Source of the DNA: Pseudomonas fluorescens
Lineage (GTDB): Bacteria; Pseudomonadota; Gammaproteobacteria; Pseudomonadales; Pseudomonadaceae
DNA: 64,000 nucleotides
Direction: 5' to 3'
Assembly: GCF_902497785.1 (NCBI RefSeq)
Contig: NZ_CABVHK010000011.1
Location: 124,001 to 188,000 of the forward strand
In this document: one piece after another, positions 34,572-44,065 of the stretch
Layout: every line of letters starts with the position of its first letter
Position numbering within the stretch: the stretch's first letter is position 1
Program-made: the position numbers and the translations under genes
Notes under the pieces: generated by a model
What the model was told of the DNA's origin: nothing
Databases searched by the model: none
What the model saw: the letters and a program-made list of their open reading frames with translations, nothing else

Positions 34572-35255
34572 TTATCTATGTTCGAGAGCGCCAAAGCGCT
34601 TTTCCGCCAACTTCGAAAGGTAGAGAAGTGGGTAGCAGTAAACGAAATAGAGCAGGGCGATCACCGTGTAAATAAACATCAGGTTTTCCGGCATGCGGAC
34701 AATTAAAACTTCGCCTTGGCGCGTAAGTTCGGTGATGCCGATGATGGACAAGATAGCGGTGCTTTTGATGATGTTTACATACACGCTTCCCAGCGGCGGT
34801 AGGGTCAGCGGGATGGCTTGCGGCAGTACGACGTGAAACAGAGCCTGAAATTTGCTCATACCGACTGAGCGCGCCGCTTCCACTTGGCCATTGGGCACAG
34901 TCAGAATCGCTGAGGACACGATTTCAGTCACGTAACTCGACGTGTAGAGCGTCAACGACACGATGGCGGCGGTGAAGGCATTGAACTTGAATAACTCGAG
35001 CCCGGTTGCAGGCAGTACAAAATAGATGATGTAGATTTGCACCAGGTATGGGGTGCCCCTGAACAGGTGCAGGTACAGACCGATGATATTTTTGAGAAAA
35101 AACCTGCTCTGTGAGCGGATGATCCCTAACACAAGCCCCAACATTACGCCCAGTGCAATGGCGATGAGGGATACTTGAACGGTCATCCACAGGCCTTTGA
35201 GCATGAATGGCAACAGCGCCTGAAGCACTGTCGCTTTCGTCATGATCCATTCCAT
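34572..35255 (-). CDS. Polar amino-acid ABC transporter permease (DAP cluster, second)
   Basis: The frame opens at 35297, inside the preceding gene; the ATG at 35255, preceded by GGGGAT, gives 227 residues and a 14-base gap. It is a HisM/GltJ-like permease with 'LFRGTPYLVQIYIIYFVLP' and the EAA loop 'VEAARSVGMSKFQALFHVVLPQAIPL'. It works with the permease, binding protein and ATPase encoded upstream on the same strand. Confidence 0.88.
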   Translation of the reverse strand: MEWIMTKATVLQALLPFMLKGLWMTVQVSLIAIALGVMLGLVLGIIRSQSRFFLKNIIGLYLHLFRGTPYLVQIYIIYFVLPATGLELFKFNAFTAAIVSLTLYTSSYVTEIVSSAILTVPNGQVEAARSVGMSKFQALFHVVLPQAIPLTLPPLGSVYVNIIKSTAILSIIGITELTRQGEVLIVRMPENLMFIYTVIALLYFVYCYPLLYLSKLAEKRFGALEHR

Positions 35256-35269
35256 GATTATTTGATCCC

Positions 35270-35959
35270 CTACCGAGTTTGCCAATCGGCGCCGCATTTG
35301 CGCCGGACCAAGTTAGACAGCAGCAGCACCAGAACATAGATGAATAGGTAGCATGCGGCGGTGGTCAGGTAACTTTCGGTCGCCACTACTGAGTCTGAAA
35401 ACATGTACAAGCCAGCGCTCATCAACTCGGTGACCGCGATGATGCTCAGCAGGGACGTATCCTTGATGAGGATGGCAGCCTGTCCTATCAGCGGGGGGGC
35501 GACATTCGCCAGTGCCTGCGGCAGCACAACGTGGCGCATCCGTTGAAATGGACTCATGCCGACGGACATCGCGCCCTCGAATTGGCCGCGCGGGATCGAT
35601 TCGATGCCGGCTCGGATAATTTCTGCCATGTAGGGTGTCGTGTGTATGGTCAGTGCGATAAGCCCGGTCTGGAGTTCGTTAATGTTTTTGCCGAACGAAA
35701 ACAGGGCTGGAAGTCCGTAATAAACCAGGTAGATCTGCATCAACAGCGGCGTGGCGCGGATAAATTGGATGTACGCCGCCGCCGGACGCCAAAGAAAACC
35801 GCGTTTTGACATGCGCATGAGTGCCACAAATATGCCAAAAAACACCGACAGCAATAAGCAGACTGATGCTATTTCAATCGTTGTCAGCACTCCGTTTAAA
35901 AATACATCTCGGTACTTGTACACGATGCCAAAATTGAAACTATCCAGTGCAAAACTCAT
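35270..35959 (-). CDS. Polar amino-acid ABC transporter permease (DAP cluster, first)
   Basis: The 229-residue permease has 'FIRATPLLMQIYLVYYGLPALF' and the EAA loop 'FEGAMSVGMSPFQRMRHVVLPQALAN'. It pairs with the next permease as a heterodimer. The pair resembles cystine, histidine or opine permeases, which carry amino acids with extra polar or carboxyl groups, in line with a diaminopimelate-like substrate; this remains inference. Confidence 0.9.
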   Translation of the reverse strand: MSFALDSFNFGIVYKYRDVFLNGVLTTIEIASVCLLLSVFFGIFVALMRMSKRGFLWRPAAAYIQFIRATPLLMQIYLVYYGLPALFSFGKNINELQTGLIALTIHTTPYMAEIIRAGIESIPRGQFEGAMSVGMSPFQRMRHVVLPQALANVAPPLIGQAAILIKDTSLLSIIAVTELMSAGLYMFSDSVVATESYLTTAACYLFIYVLVLLLSNLVRRKCGADWQTR

Positions 35960-36065
35960 TGCGACATAACCTCATCCACAAAGGCAAACTCTTATTGTGC
36001 GCGGCAACAGGGTGCGTTCGTCCGTCCGGTAAACTGACGGCCCCCAGATTGCCGCGCTTTATCAC

Positions 36066-36863
36066 TTACTTGTGGTCAGCTTCCCACGCGGTGGAGTTCC
36101 ACCAGTAATCGGTACGCTCTTTCAACCGACCGTCAATTTCGATCAGGCGAATATAGTTATTGAGCGCCAACAGCAAGTGGACAGAATCTGGACGGGTAGC
36201 GAAGCTCAATGGCTCTTTAGTCATCGATCCGTCGAGTACTTCCAGGCCAGGCGAGGAATTGATAAAGGTCGCAATTTGCGCGCGGTCAGAAATTCCAGCA
36301 TCCGCACGGCCGGAAACAACCGCCTGAACAGTCTGTGCGTTGCCACCACCGAATTCTTTCAGTTGAGCTTGGGGAAGGAGTTTTTTGGTCGCATCTGCGT
36401 AGCTGGAGGCTTGGGTAGCACCCACGGTAATGGCAGGATCGTTAAGAACTGACCATGATTTGAAATGCTTGTCTTTGCTGGCGAATGCCACTGTCTCCAA
36501 GTAGAAGACAGGATTGGTGAAAAGCACCTGCATATTGCGTTTGGCGGTCGGTGTCATGTCGGCGGCGATAATATCAGCCTTGCCGGAAGTCAGTGCGGGA
36601 ATGAGGCCTTTCCAGTCATAGTCCTGAATGACGAGTTTGACGCCCATGTCTTCGGCAAACATGCGGGCAATATCAATCGCTAAACCGGCGCGCTCGCCAT
36701 TTTTATCAATAAAGCTTACAGGAGGGCCTTGGGTTTGCACGGCAATCGTGAGTGTTCCATTTTTGTTGATGTCGTCCATGGCGTCGGCATGTGCCAACAT
36801 CGGCACGGTCGCTAATGTAGAAGCGACAAGAACATTTGCCACGAGGCTTTTCAATAATTTCAT
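36066..36863 (-). CDS. Amino-acid ABC transporter, substrate-binding protein (DAP cluster)
   Basis: The 265-residue SBP_bac_3 protein has the signal peptide 'MKLLKSLVANVLVASTLATVPMLAHA', then 'INKNGTLTIAVQTQGPPVSFID' and 'GLIPALTSGKADIIAADMTPTAKR', the typical Asp- and Arg-containing amino-acid site. It is encoded 106 bases before the first permease. Its ligand decides what the cluster imports and cannot be read from sequence alone. Confidence 0.9.
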   Translation of the reverse strand: MKLLKSLVANVLVASTLATVPMLAHADAMDDINKNGTLTIAVQTQGPPVSFIDKNGERAGLAIDIARMFAEDMGVKLVIQDYDWKGLIPALTSGKADIIAADMTPTAKRNMQVLFTNPVFYLETVAFASKDKHFKSWSVLNDPAITVGATQASSYADATKKLLPQAQLKEFGGGNAQTVQAVVSGRADAGISDRAQIATFINSSPGLEVLDGSMTKEPLSFATRPDSVHLLLALNNYIRLIEIDGRLKERTDYWWNSTAWEADHK

Positions 36864-36967
36864 CGCAATATGCCTTTCATTAATTGTGATTTATCGGCAG
36901 TTTTACTGGGTTACATATCGTTCTTATCTGTGCGCCATTACCGGCGTCTTGTTTTTGTCGCGGCGGT

Positions 36968-37747
36968 CTAAACGCAAGGTACTGCGGACACTCGCCCCAG
37001 GAAACTTGCAACCCTCTCGCTGGGAGCAGCGAAAAATTTATCAGCGGGAGCCTCGTCTACAATCTGTCCGGCCTCCATGAAAATCACCCGATCAGCGACA
37101 TCGCGAGCAAAGCCCATCTCGTGAGTGACCACGACCATAGTCATCCCTTCTGCGGCGAGTTCCTTCATCAGTTGCAGTACTTCTCCCACCGTTTCAGGAT
37201 CCAGGGCCGATGTAGCTTCGTCGAATAACATGACTTTCGGGTTCATCGCCAGCGCCCGGGCGATTGCAATTCGCTGCTGCTGACCTCCGGATAACTGGTG
37301 TGGATAGTTATTGGCACGGTCGGGCAGGCCAACTTTATCCAGCAGCGTGCGAGCAATATGCTCTGCTTCTTCTTTAGATCGCTTGAGGACTATTGTTTGT
37401 GGGATAACTATGTTTTGTAGCGCTGTTTTGTGCGAAAACAGGTTGAAGTTCTGGAACACCATGCCGACTTCTGCGCGCAATTTGTTGATGTCCGTTTTAC
37501 GGTCAGTCAAGCTCACGCCATCAATCCAGATCTGCCCGGAGCTAATGGTATTTAATCCATTGAGAGAGCGCAGCAACGTGCTTTTGCCCGAGCCACTTGG
37601 CCCGATGATGACGACCACTTCACCCCGATTGATATGGTTATCTACATTTTTTAGCGCAAACACTTCCTGGCGACCATTGATGCCGCTGAAGACTTTTGAT
37701 ACTGACTCTATTTTTATAATACATGACGACAGCATTTCATCAGCCAT
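36968..37747 (-). CDS. Amino-acid ABC transporter, ATP-binding protein (DAP cluster)
   Basis: The ATG at 37747 is chosen because GAGG lies about eight bases upstream and the start overlaps the dapF stop by eight bases, so the two are translationally coupled. The frame itself opens at 37792 inside dapF. The 259-residue ATPase has Walker A 'GPSGSGKST', '[18 protein letters not shown]', the signature '[16 protein letters not shown]' and Walker B '[14 protein letters not shown]'. Coupling to dapF ties transport directly to the epimerase. Confidence 0.92.
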   Translation of the reverse strand: MADEMLSSCIIKIESVSKVFSGINGRQEVFALKNVDNHINRGEVVVIIGPSGSGKSTLLRSLNGLNTISSGQIWIDGVSLTDRKTDINKLRAEVGMVFQNFNLFSHKTALQNIVIPQTIVLKRSKEEAEHIARTLLDKVGLPDRANNYPHQLSGGQQQRIAIARALAMNPKVMLFDEATSALDPETVGEVLQLMKELAAEGMTMVVVTHEMGFARDVADRVIFMEAGQIVDEAPADKFFAAPSERVASFLGRVSAVPCV

Positions 37748-38645
37748 TGTAAGCCTCGTGTGTTTCCAGCAAATTTCCAGCAAACGCAACAACAGTAGGG
37801 CCGGTCAAAGTGAGCTGGCCTTTATCGTCTTGCTCGATTGTCAGGGCTCCCCCCGGCATGTGCACAGTTACAATATTGGACTGAATAAGCCCCTTCGCTC
37901 TGGCCGCTGCCACAGCGCAGCATGCTCCGCTACCGCACGCCTTGGTGAGAATGCCCGGGCGCTCCCAGACGGTCAGGCGAATGGCTGTTTCGCCAAGGAT
38001 CTGAGCGACCCCGATATTGGCGGACTCTGGCAGGAGCGGATCCTGTTGAGCTTGGGCGGCATGCACCGGTATATCAATACTGCGTAAGTCATCAACAAAG
38101 AAAACCAGATGCGGGTTGCCGATGTTCAATGCAACGGCTAGTTGGAGCGGTCCGTGATTCATTCTGACATTCAGCGTGTCAGTGGCTTGCGCCAATGGAA
38201 TGGCATGCCAATCCGAATTGACTGTTCCCATGGCAACACTGATCTGGCCAGACGCTTCGTTCCGCCAACATCGCAGATTGCCACCGCCTGTTTCGATCAC
38301 GACCTGGCTTGTTCCACTTTCCTTTAAAAGAAGGTCAGCAACACAACGGGTGGCATTTCCGCAAGTTGGAGCTTCGCCTCCGTCTACGTTATAGATTCGC
38401 ATGCGAGCATACGCACCGAGGGCTGCGCCGTTTGAGGTGGCAGGCTCGATTACAAGCAATTGATCCGCGCCAACACCTGCTTCTACGCTGCAGATTTCGG
38501 CAATAACGTCAGGTGATGGAGCAAAGGAGCATTCACGTCCATCGACAATAATAAAATGGTTCTTCAATCCGTGCATTTTTAGAAATGGACGTCCGAGCTT
38601 TACTATGTCAGACCAGACCGGTTCGGGCAGATTTGAAGTCAACAT
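37740..38645 (-). CDS. dapF: Diaminopimelate epimerase-like protein
   Basis: The 301-residue protein has both catalytic cysteines of the PLP-independent epimerases: '[23 protein letters not shown]' and '[15 protein letters not shown]'. The usual substrate loop 'GLGNDF' reads 'GLKNHF', and 'ERGxGxT' before the second Cys reads 'ERPGILTK', so it is a diverged member. It would interconvert LL- and meso-diaminopimelate, or possibly another amino acid, as DapF-fold racemases are known for proline and histidine. It is the first gene of the cluster with the transporter and lysA. Confidence 0.85.
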   Translation of the reverse strand: MLTSNLPEPVWSDIVKLGRPFLKMHGLKNHFIIVDGRECSFAPSPDVIAEICSVEAGVGADQLLVIEPATSNGAALGAYARMRIYNVDGGEAPTCGNATRCVADLLLKESGTSQVVIETGGGNLRCWRNEASGQISVAMGTVNSDWHAIPLAQATDTLNVRMNHGPLQLAVALNIGNPHLVFFVDDLRSIDIPVHAAQAQQDPLLPESANIGVAQILGETAIRLTVWERPGILTKACGSGACCAVAAARAKGLIQSNIVTVHMPGGALTIEQDDKGQLTLTGPTVVAFAGNLLETHEAYNG

Positions 38646-38667
38646 GAATGGCTCTAGTTCGTAGGAC

Positions 38668-38747
38668 AGTTGATGTAGATCAAACTATCAGCCACTCGGA
38701 TATCCGGTAAATACTTATTTTGTTGAAGGCCATTCATTCCTGATATG
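38668..38747. repeat. 80-base direct repeat, copy upstream of dapF
   Basis: This is the partner of 31961-32040. The identical 16-base block lies at 38705-38720, exactly 37 bases after the shared AGTTGAT, as in the other copy. A dyad AGTTGAT-GTAG-ATCAAACT starts at 38668, a possible LysR-type site. It begins 23 bases before dapF and is also upstream of the divergent LysR gene at 38804. Confidence 0.75.
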
Positions 38748-38803
38748 GTTGGCTGCGTTCCAACATTCGTATTTGGATAACAAACTTGCGGGGAGCAGGT
38801 AAA

Positions 38804-39739
38804 TTGGAATTGAGACAACTGCGCTATTTCGTGAAAATCATCGAGCTTGGCAGCCTGGGGCGTGCGGCACTTGAACTGGACGTTGGCGTGTCAGCCCTCA
38901 GTCAGCAAATCTCCAAGCTGGAAAGCGAATTGTGCACCCGCCTCCTGAATCGAACCTCCACCGGCGTGACGCCCACGAGCGCCGGATTTGCGTTTTTACA
39001 CCATGCCCAACTGACGCTGCGCCAGGCGGAAAACGCGATCATGGCCGCCCATCGCGGCAGAATGAGCGGTTATGTCAGCGTCGGCTTACCGCCGACTACC
39101 GCGACGGTGCTCGCGTTGCCTTTGATCAACGCCATGCGTGCGCGTTATCCGGACATACAACTGCATTTGGTTGAAATGCTTTCCGGCCACTTGGCAGCGC
39201 AGCTCAACGCGCGGCAAATTGACCTGGCCATCCTGTTCCAGCTCGAAGGGGGTAAACGCTGGAGCGTGACTCCGCTGCTGGATGAAAAGCTGTTTGTCAT
39301 TGCCTCGCCCAGCTTGCCTCAGGCGCCTTCTGGCAACAGCGTGCAGTTAGCCGACCTCGGCGGCCTGCCGCTGGTGATGCCCAGCGCGCAACATGGACTG
39401 CGCTCGGCATTGATGAGCGCGTTCGAGCGGGTCGGGCTAACACCCAATGTCATTATGGAAGTCGACGGTCTCGCTGTTTTGATGAACGCCGTCAGGGCCG
39501 GTCATGCGGCAACGATACAACCGGGAGCGGCCGCTGCATTGAAAGACGGGGCCGGACTTTCACTGGTCCGGATTGCCGATCCCCATGTGGGCCGGCGTAA
39601 TCTTCTGGCGACGCTGGCTGACGACGAACTCTCTCCCGCGGCGCTGGCAACGCGGTTGGTCATCGTCGATGTCGCGCGAAAGCTGGTGTTTGACAAACAG
39701 TGGCCTGGAGCGACGTGGATAGAAGGGGCAGACGCGTAA
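38804..39739 (+). CDS. LysR-family regulator of tricarballylate genes (TcuR-like)
   Basis: The TTG at 38804 is preferred: GGGGAGCAGG stands just upstream and the protein then begins 'MELRQLRYFVKIIELGSLGRAALELDVGVSALSQQISKLE'. The frame is open from 38786. The 311-residue regulator of the Nac/TcuR group carries the effector domain 'GYVSVGLPPTTATVLALPLINAM'. It precedes tcuA by 168 bases on the same strand and most likely activates the tcu genes. Confidence 0.85.
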   Translation: MELRQLRYFVKIIELGSLGRAALELDVGVSALSQQISKLESELCTRLLNRTSTGVTPTSAGFAFLHHAQLTLRQAENAIMAAHRGRMSGYVSVGLPPTTATVLALPLINAMRARYPDIQLHLVEMLSGHLAAQLNARQIDLAILFQLEGGKRWSVTPLLDEKLFVIASPSLPQAPSGNSVQLADLGGLPLVMPSAQHGLRSALMSAFERVGLTPNVIMEVDGLAVLMNAVRAGHAATIQPGAAAALKDGAGLSLVRIADPHVGRRNLLATLADDELSPAALATRLVIVDVARKLVFDKQWPGATWIEGADA

Positions 39740-39804
39740 TCCTGCTTCAACCCCGGACACATAAGTCTCGCCAGACGATAAAGCCTTTAGAAAAACTAAA
39801 CACC

Positions 39805-39819
39805 CCGCGTTAAACGCGG
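39805..39819. terminator. Stem-loop between tcuR-like gene and tcuA
   Basis: CCGCGTT-A-AACGCGG is a perfect 7-base stem, followed at once by a second small hairpin GGCC-TTTC-GGCC. It lies in the gap after the regulator and may reduce read-through into tcuA. No T-run is seen. Confidence 0.4.
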
Positions 39820-39907
39820 CCTTTCGGCCACTCCCTCCCAACCCTATCGTTCTCCCCACTCGCAAGGAGCACTTCGTTCCCGCTTCCTTGCAAATCGAGG
39901 AGCGATA

Positions 39908-41362
39908 ATGATCGATGTCTTAATCATAGGGGGTGGCAACGCAGCCTTGTGCGCCGCTCTGATGGCGCGAGAAGCGGGCGCCAGCGTGATGTTGCTGGAA
40001 GCCTCTCCGAAAATCTGGCGCGGTGGCAACTCCCAACACACCCGTAACCTGCGGTGCATGCACGACGAACCGCAGGACGTCCTGATTGATGCCTATCCGG
40101 AAGAGGAATACTGGCAAGACCTGTTGAAGGTTACCGGTGGCCTCACGGATGAAAAGCTTGCACGCATTGCCATTCGGGCATCGTCTTCTTGCCGCGACTG
40201 GATGCGTTCACACGGCGTGCATTTTCAGCCACCGCTGTCCGGCGCGCTGCACGTGGCGCGGACCAATGCATTTTTTATGGGTGGCGGAAAAGCGCTGGTC
40301 AATGCGTATTTTCGCAGCGCCGAGCGCCTGGGTGTAAAAGTTCGCTACAACACGCAAGTGACCGACATCGAGTTGGACGAGGGTAAATTCGTCGCCGCCC
40401 ATGTGGGCGAACATGAGGTCGATGGACAGCGTTTCGCCGCAGAACGCATTGAAGCCCGGGCCTGCGTGTTGGCTGCCGGCGGCTTTGAATCCAACCGTGA
40501 ATGGCTGCGCGAAGCCTGGGGTCAGAACGAACGTGGTGAATGGCCATCGGACAATTTCCTGATCCGGGGCACCCGATTCAACACCGGCATTTTGCTGCGG
40601 CGCATGCTCGACCTTGGCGCCGATGTGATCGGCGATCCGACGCAAGCACACATGGTCGCGATTGATGCCCGCGCGCCACTCTACGACGGCGGCATCTGCA
40701 CCCGAATCGACTGCGTATCTCTGGGGGTGGTGGTCAATCGTGATGGCGAGCGCTTCTACGACGAAGGTGAGGATTTCTGGCCAAAACGTTATGCGATCTG
40801 GGGGCGTCTGGTGGCCGGACAACCGGGTCAGCAGGCCTATTCGATCATTGATCAACAAGCCATCGGCCGCTTCATGCCGCCGGTCTTTCCCGGAACCACC
40901 GCCAATACTCTGCAAGACCTTGCCCGTCAGTTGAAGCTGCCTCAAGAACAATTCGTCAAGACTGTCGAGGACTACAACAGCGCCTGCCGCGTTGGCACCT
41001 TCGATCACACCGCGCTGGACGACTGCCACACCCAAGGGCTGGTGCCCGCGAAAACCCATTGGGCGCGGCCATTGGTAAAACCACCTTTCTACGCCTACCC
41101 GCTTAAACCGGGTGTCACCTTCACCTACCTTGGCCTCGCCACCGACGAAACCGCAGCTGTGCATTTCAACGGCAAAGCGAGCCCCAACCTGTTCGTCGCG
41201 GGAGAAATGATGGCCGGCAATGTTCTGGGCAAGGGCTACACCGCCGGAATTGGCATGGCCATCGGTACCGCGTTTGGCCGCATCGCCGGTGTGCAGGCGG
41301 CCGCTTCGGTGGGCTTTGGCGTTTCATCTGCGAACACGGAGTCTCGACATGCAACTGTTTGA
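39908..41362 (+). CDS. tcuA: FAD-dependent tricarballylate dehydrogenase
   Basis: The 484-residue flavoprotein belongs to the fumarate reductase/succinate dehydrogenase flavoprotein family. It has '[24 protein letters not shown]' at the N-terminus, '[11 protein letters not shown]' near residue 37 and the C-terminal FAD part '[32 protein letters not shown]'. With TcuB downstream it fits TcuA, which oxidises tricarballylate to cis-aconitate. The end overlaps the tcuB start by 14 bases. Confidence 0.9.
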   Translation: MIDVLIIGGGNAALCAALMAREAGASVMLLEASPKIWRGGNSQHTRNLRCMHDEPQDVLIDAYPEEEYWQDLLKVTGGLTDEKLARIAIRASSSCRDWMRSHGVHFQPPLSGALHVARTNAFFMGGGKALVNAYFRSAERLGVKVRYNTQVTDIELDEGKFVAAHVGEHEVDGQRFAAERIEARACVLAAGGFESNREWLREAWGQNERGEWPSDNFLIRGTRFNTGILLRRMLDLGADVIGDPTQAHMVAIDARAPLYDGGICTRIDCVSLGVVVNRDGERFYDEGEDFWPKRYAIWGRLVAGQPGQQAYSIIDQQAIGRFMPPVFPGTTANTLQDLARQLKLPQEQFVKTVEDYNSACRVGTFDHTALDDCHTQGLVPAKTHWARPLVKPPFYAYPLKPGVTFTYLGLATDETAAVHFNGKASPNLFVAGEMMAGNVLGKGYTAGIGMAIGTAFGRIAGVQAAASVGFGVSSANTESRHATV

Positions 41363-42506
41363 TCCCCAAGCGTCGGGCGGGTTGATCCCGGTGTTGAATC
41401 TTGACGAAAGTGAAGTCCAGCGGCAGATGACCATCTGCAATGCCTGCCGTTACTGCGAAGGCTTTTGTGCGGTTTTTCCGGCGATGACCCGGCGTCTGGA
41501 ATTCACCCAGGCCGACATCCATTACCTGGCGAACTTGTGCCATAACTGCGGCGCGTGCCTGCACGCCTGTCAGTACGCCGCCCCACACGAATTCGACGTC
41601 AATATCCCCAAAGCCATGGCGAAAGTGCGCCTGGATACTTACGCCGAATACGCCTGGCCGCAAGTGATGGGCAAGTTGTATCAGCGCAACGGCCTGACCC
41701 TGGCGCTGGCTTCCGGTGGCGCACTGGCCCTGTTTTTATGCCTGACCCTGATGTTCATGGGCAATCTGTTCACGGCCATTCCCGGGGGCAATTTCTACAA
41801 GATTTTCCCGCATAACACCCTGGCGCTGATGTTCGGCGCAGTGTTTGGCTTTGCGGTACTTGCCCTGACCATGGGTGTACGGCGCTTTTGGCGCAACGTT
41901 TCACCCGTCGCAGCGCCACTGCCGTTGAAAACGTCCGCTGCCTTGGAGGCTACGGCCAGCGTCGCGAAGCTCAAATACCTGGACGGCGGCCATGGCGAAG
42001 GCTGCAACAACGCCGACGATCAATTCACCTTGTGGCGACGCCGATTCCACCACCTCACCTTCTACGGATTCATGCTGTGCTTCGCCGCCACCGGTTTCGC
42101 CACGCTTTTTCACTATCTGCTGAAGTGGTCTGCGCCTTATCCGATCTTCAGCTTGCCGGTGATGTTGGGAATTGCGGGTGGCATCGGCCTGCTGATCGGC
42201 CCGGCGGGTCTTCTTTGGCTGAACCTGCGTCGCAATCCCGAGCACGGTGACGCGAACCAGAAACCCATGGATCGCGGCTTCATCGCGCTGCTGTTTCTGG
42301 TCAGCGCAAGCGGCCTGGCGCTGCTGGCGTTTCGTGAAACCAGCGCTTTGGGCTTGATGTTGGCTATCCACCTCGGCCTGGTCATGGCGTTCTTCCTGAC
42401 CATGCCCTACAGCAAGTTCGCCCATGGAATCTTCCGCAGCGCAGCGCTGCTCAAACACGCCATCGAGAAGCGTCAACCCAACCCGATCAACGCCGGCAGC
42501 GACTGA
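41349..42506 (+). CDS. tcuB: Tricarballylate utilisation protein TcuB (iron-sulfur, membrane)
   Basis: The ATG at 41349 inside the end of tcuA gives 385 residues, starting '[11 protein letters not shown]'; the frame is open further upstream only as an overlap. Two iron-sulfur motifs are clear, '[15 protein letters not shown]' and '[16 protein letters not shown]', then about six hydrophobic segments with several histidines that may bind heme. TcuB reoxidises the flavin of TcuA and passes electrons to the membrane chain. Confidence 0.9.
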   Translation: MQLFDPQASGGLIPVLNLDESEVQRQMTICNACRYCEGFCAVFPAMTRRLEFTQADIHYLANLCHNCGACLHACQYAAPHEFDVNIPKAMAKVRLDTYAEYAWPQVMGKLYQRNGLTLALASGGALALFLCLTLMFMGNLFTAIPGGNFYKIFPHNTLALMFGAVFGFAVLALTMGVRRFWRNVSPVAAPLPLKTSAALEATASVAKLKYLDGGHGEGCNNADDQFTLWRRRFHHLTFYGFMLCFAATGFATLFHYLLKWSAPYPIFSLPVMLGIAGGIGLLIGPAGLLWLNLRRNPEHGDANQKPMDRGFIALLFLVSASGLALLAFRETSALGLMLAIHLGLVMAFFLTMPYSKFAHGIFRSAALLKHAIEKRQPNPINAGSD

Positions 42507-42525
42507 CGGTTAAAGCACTCATTCC

Positions 42526-42533
42526 AAAAACAA
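42526..42533 (+). promoter_or_regulatory. Hfq/Crc-type A-rich motif before tcuC
   Basis: AAAAACAA fits AANAAYAA and lies immediately before the GTG at 42536 and 20 bases before the ATG at 42554. Confidence 0.45.
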
Positions 42534-42553
42534 TAGTGAGCATAACGGTAGCC

Positions 42554-43855
42554 ATGATGAAAATGACAACGGCAACAACCCGATCCAAAGGGTCTAAATT
42601 AGGCGCCATTTTTCGGGTCACCAGCGGTAACTTTCTCGAACAGTTCGACTTCTTTCTGTTCGGATTCTACGCGACCTACATCTCTCAAACTTTCTTTCCA
42701 GCCACCAGCGAGTTTGCCTCGCTGATGATGACCTTCGCGGTATTCGGCTCCGGATTCCTGATGCGTCCGTTAGGCGCCATTGTTCTGGGGGCGTACATCG
42801 ACAAGGTGGGCCGTCGCAAGGGGCTGATCGTGACGCTGTCGATCATGGCCGCGGGAACTGTATTGATTGCCCTGGTGCCGGGCTATGCCGCCATTGGCGT
42901 GGCGGCACCGATTCTGGTGTTGTTGGGCAGGCTGCTTCAAGGCTTCTCCGCGGGTGCGGAAATGGGCGGTGTTTCCGTGTATCTGGCGGAAATTTCCACC
43001 CCCGGTCACACCGGTTTCTACACCAGTTGGCAGTCAGCCAGCCAACAGGTGGCGATCGTCGTCGCAGCCGCGTTGGGCTACACGATCAATGCCACGATGC
43101 AAGCGGCTGAAATCGCCGAGTGGGGCTGGCGTATCCCGTTCTTCATTGGCTGCGTGATCATCCCGTTCATTTTCATTATTCGCCGCTCACTGGAAGAAAC
43201 CGCTGCCTTCACTGCTCGCAGCCATCGTCCAACGACTCGCGAAGTTTTTCGCTCGATGCGTGACAACTGGCGCACCGTACTGGCGGGCGGCTTGCTGGCG
43301 TCCATGACCACAACCACGTTCTACCTGATTACGGTCTACACACCGACGTTTGGCAGGACAGTACTGAACCTGAGCACTACCGACAGCCTGGTGGTCACAT
43401 TGCTGGTCGGCATCAGCAACTTTATCTGGCTGCCTATCGGCGGCGCCGTGTCCGACCGCATTGGCCGTCGGCCACTGTTGCTGGCGATATCGTTGCTGTG
43501 CATCTTCACCGCCTATCCCGCCATGCACTGGCTGGCAGAGGCGGCGAGTTTCGAACGACTGCTCGCTGTTCTGCTGTACTTCTCATTCTTCTTTGGCATT
43601 TACAACGGCGCCATGGTCGCGGCACTGACGGAAGTCATGCCACAGAACGTGCGGGTAGTCGGGTTTTCACTGGCCTTCAGTTTGGCCACCGCGGTGTTTG
43701 GCGGTTTTACCCCGGCAATCTCGACGCTGCTTGTCCAAGCCACGGGCGACAAGGCATCACCTGCCTACTGGCTGATGTTCGCGGCGGTGTGCGGATTCAC
43801 AGCGACGACGATTCTGTATCGTCGGCAAAAAGCTTTGGCAGTCAGAACCGTTTAG
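42554..43855 (+). CDS. tcuC: Tricarballylate/citrate-proton MFS symporter
   Basis: The 433-residue MHS-family transporter resembles TcuC/CitA: '[23 protein letters not shown]', '[31 protein letters not shown]' and '[21 protein letters not shown]'. It is 47 bases after tcuB and completes the tcuABC order known from Salmonella. A GTG at 42536 in the same frame is an alternative start that would add six residues. Confidence 0.88.
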   Translation: MMKMTTATTRSKGSKLGAIFRVTSGNFLEQFDFFLFGFYATYISQTFFPATSEFASLMMTFAVFGSGFLMRPLGAIVLGAYIDKVGRRKGLIVTLSIMAAGTVLIALVPGYAAIGVAAPILVLLGRLLQGFSAGAEMGGVSVYLAEISTPGHTGFYTSWQSASQQVAIVVAAALGYTINATMQAAEIAEWGWRIPFFIGCVIIPFIFIIRRSLEETAAFTARSHRPTTREVFRSMRDNWRTVLAGGLLASMTTTTFYLITVYTPTFGRTVLNLSTTDSLVVTLLVGISNFIWLPIGGAVSDRIGRRPLLLAISLLCIFTAYPAMHWLAEAASFERLLAVLLYFSFFFGIYNGAMVAALTEVMPQNVRVVGFSLAFSLATAVFGGFTPAISTLLVQATGDKASPAYWLMFAAVCGFTATTILYRRQKALAVRTV

Positions 43856-43884
43856 TTCCTCGATCGCCGATGCTTACCACGCGT

Positions 43885-43912
43885 GGCCCTTGATTCCACT
43901 CGATCAAGGGCC
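43885..43912 (+). terminator. Stem-loop downstream of tcuC
   Basis: GGCCCTTGAT at 43885-43894 pairs perfectly with ATCAAGGGCC at 43903-43912, starting 30 bases after the tcuC stop. It is a strong 10-base stem without a clear T-run. Confidence 0.55.
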
Positions 43913-44006
43913 CGAAGAAGGGATGCGGCTTTTCTCAAAGCGCATGAGACGGTCGATTTAACATCATCGTAGTACGAGAGCTGGCTAGCGCTTATGCGTA
44001 TGTCCC

Positions 44007-44042
44007 ACGACCGGCTGCTATGGGTCGGAGAGTGACGGTCAA
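44007..44042 (-). repeat. Degenerate intergenic repeat, copy 5
   Basis: Read on the minus strand it gives TTGACCGTCACTCTCCGACC then CATAGCAGCCGGTCGTGG, matching 6464-6498 and 11707-11744 in order and spacing. Confidence 0.5.
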
Positions 44043-44065
44043 GCATCGACAGTCAGTAGGAATGG

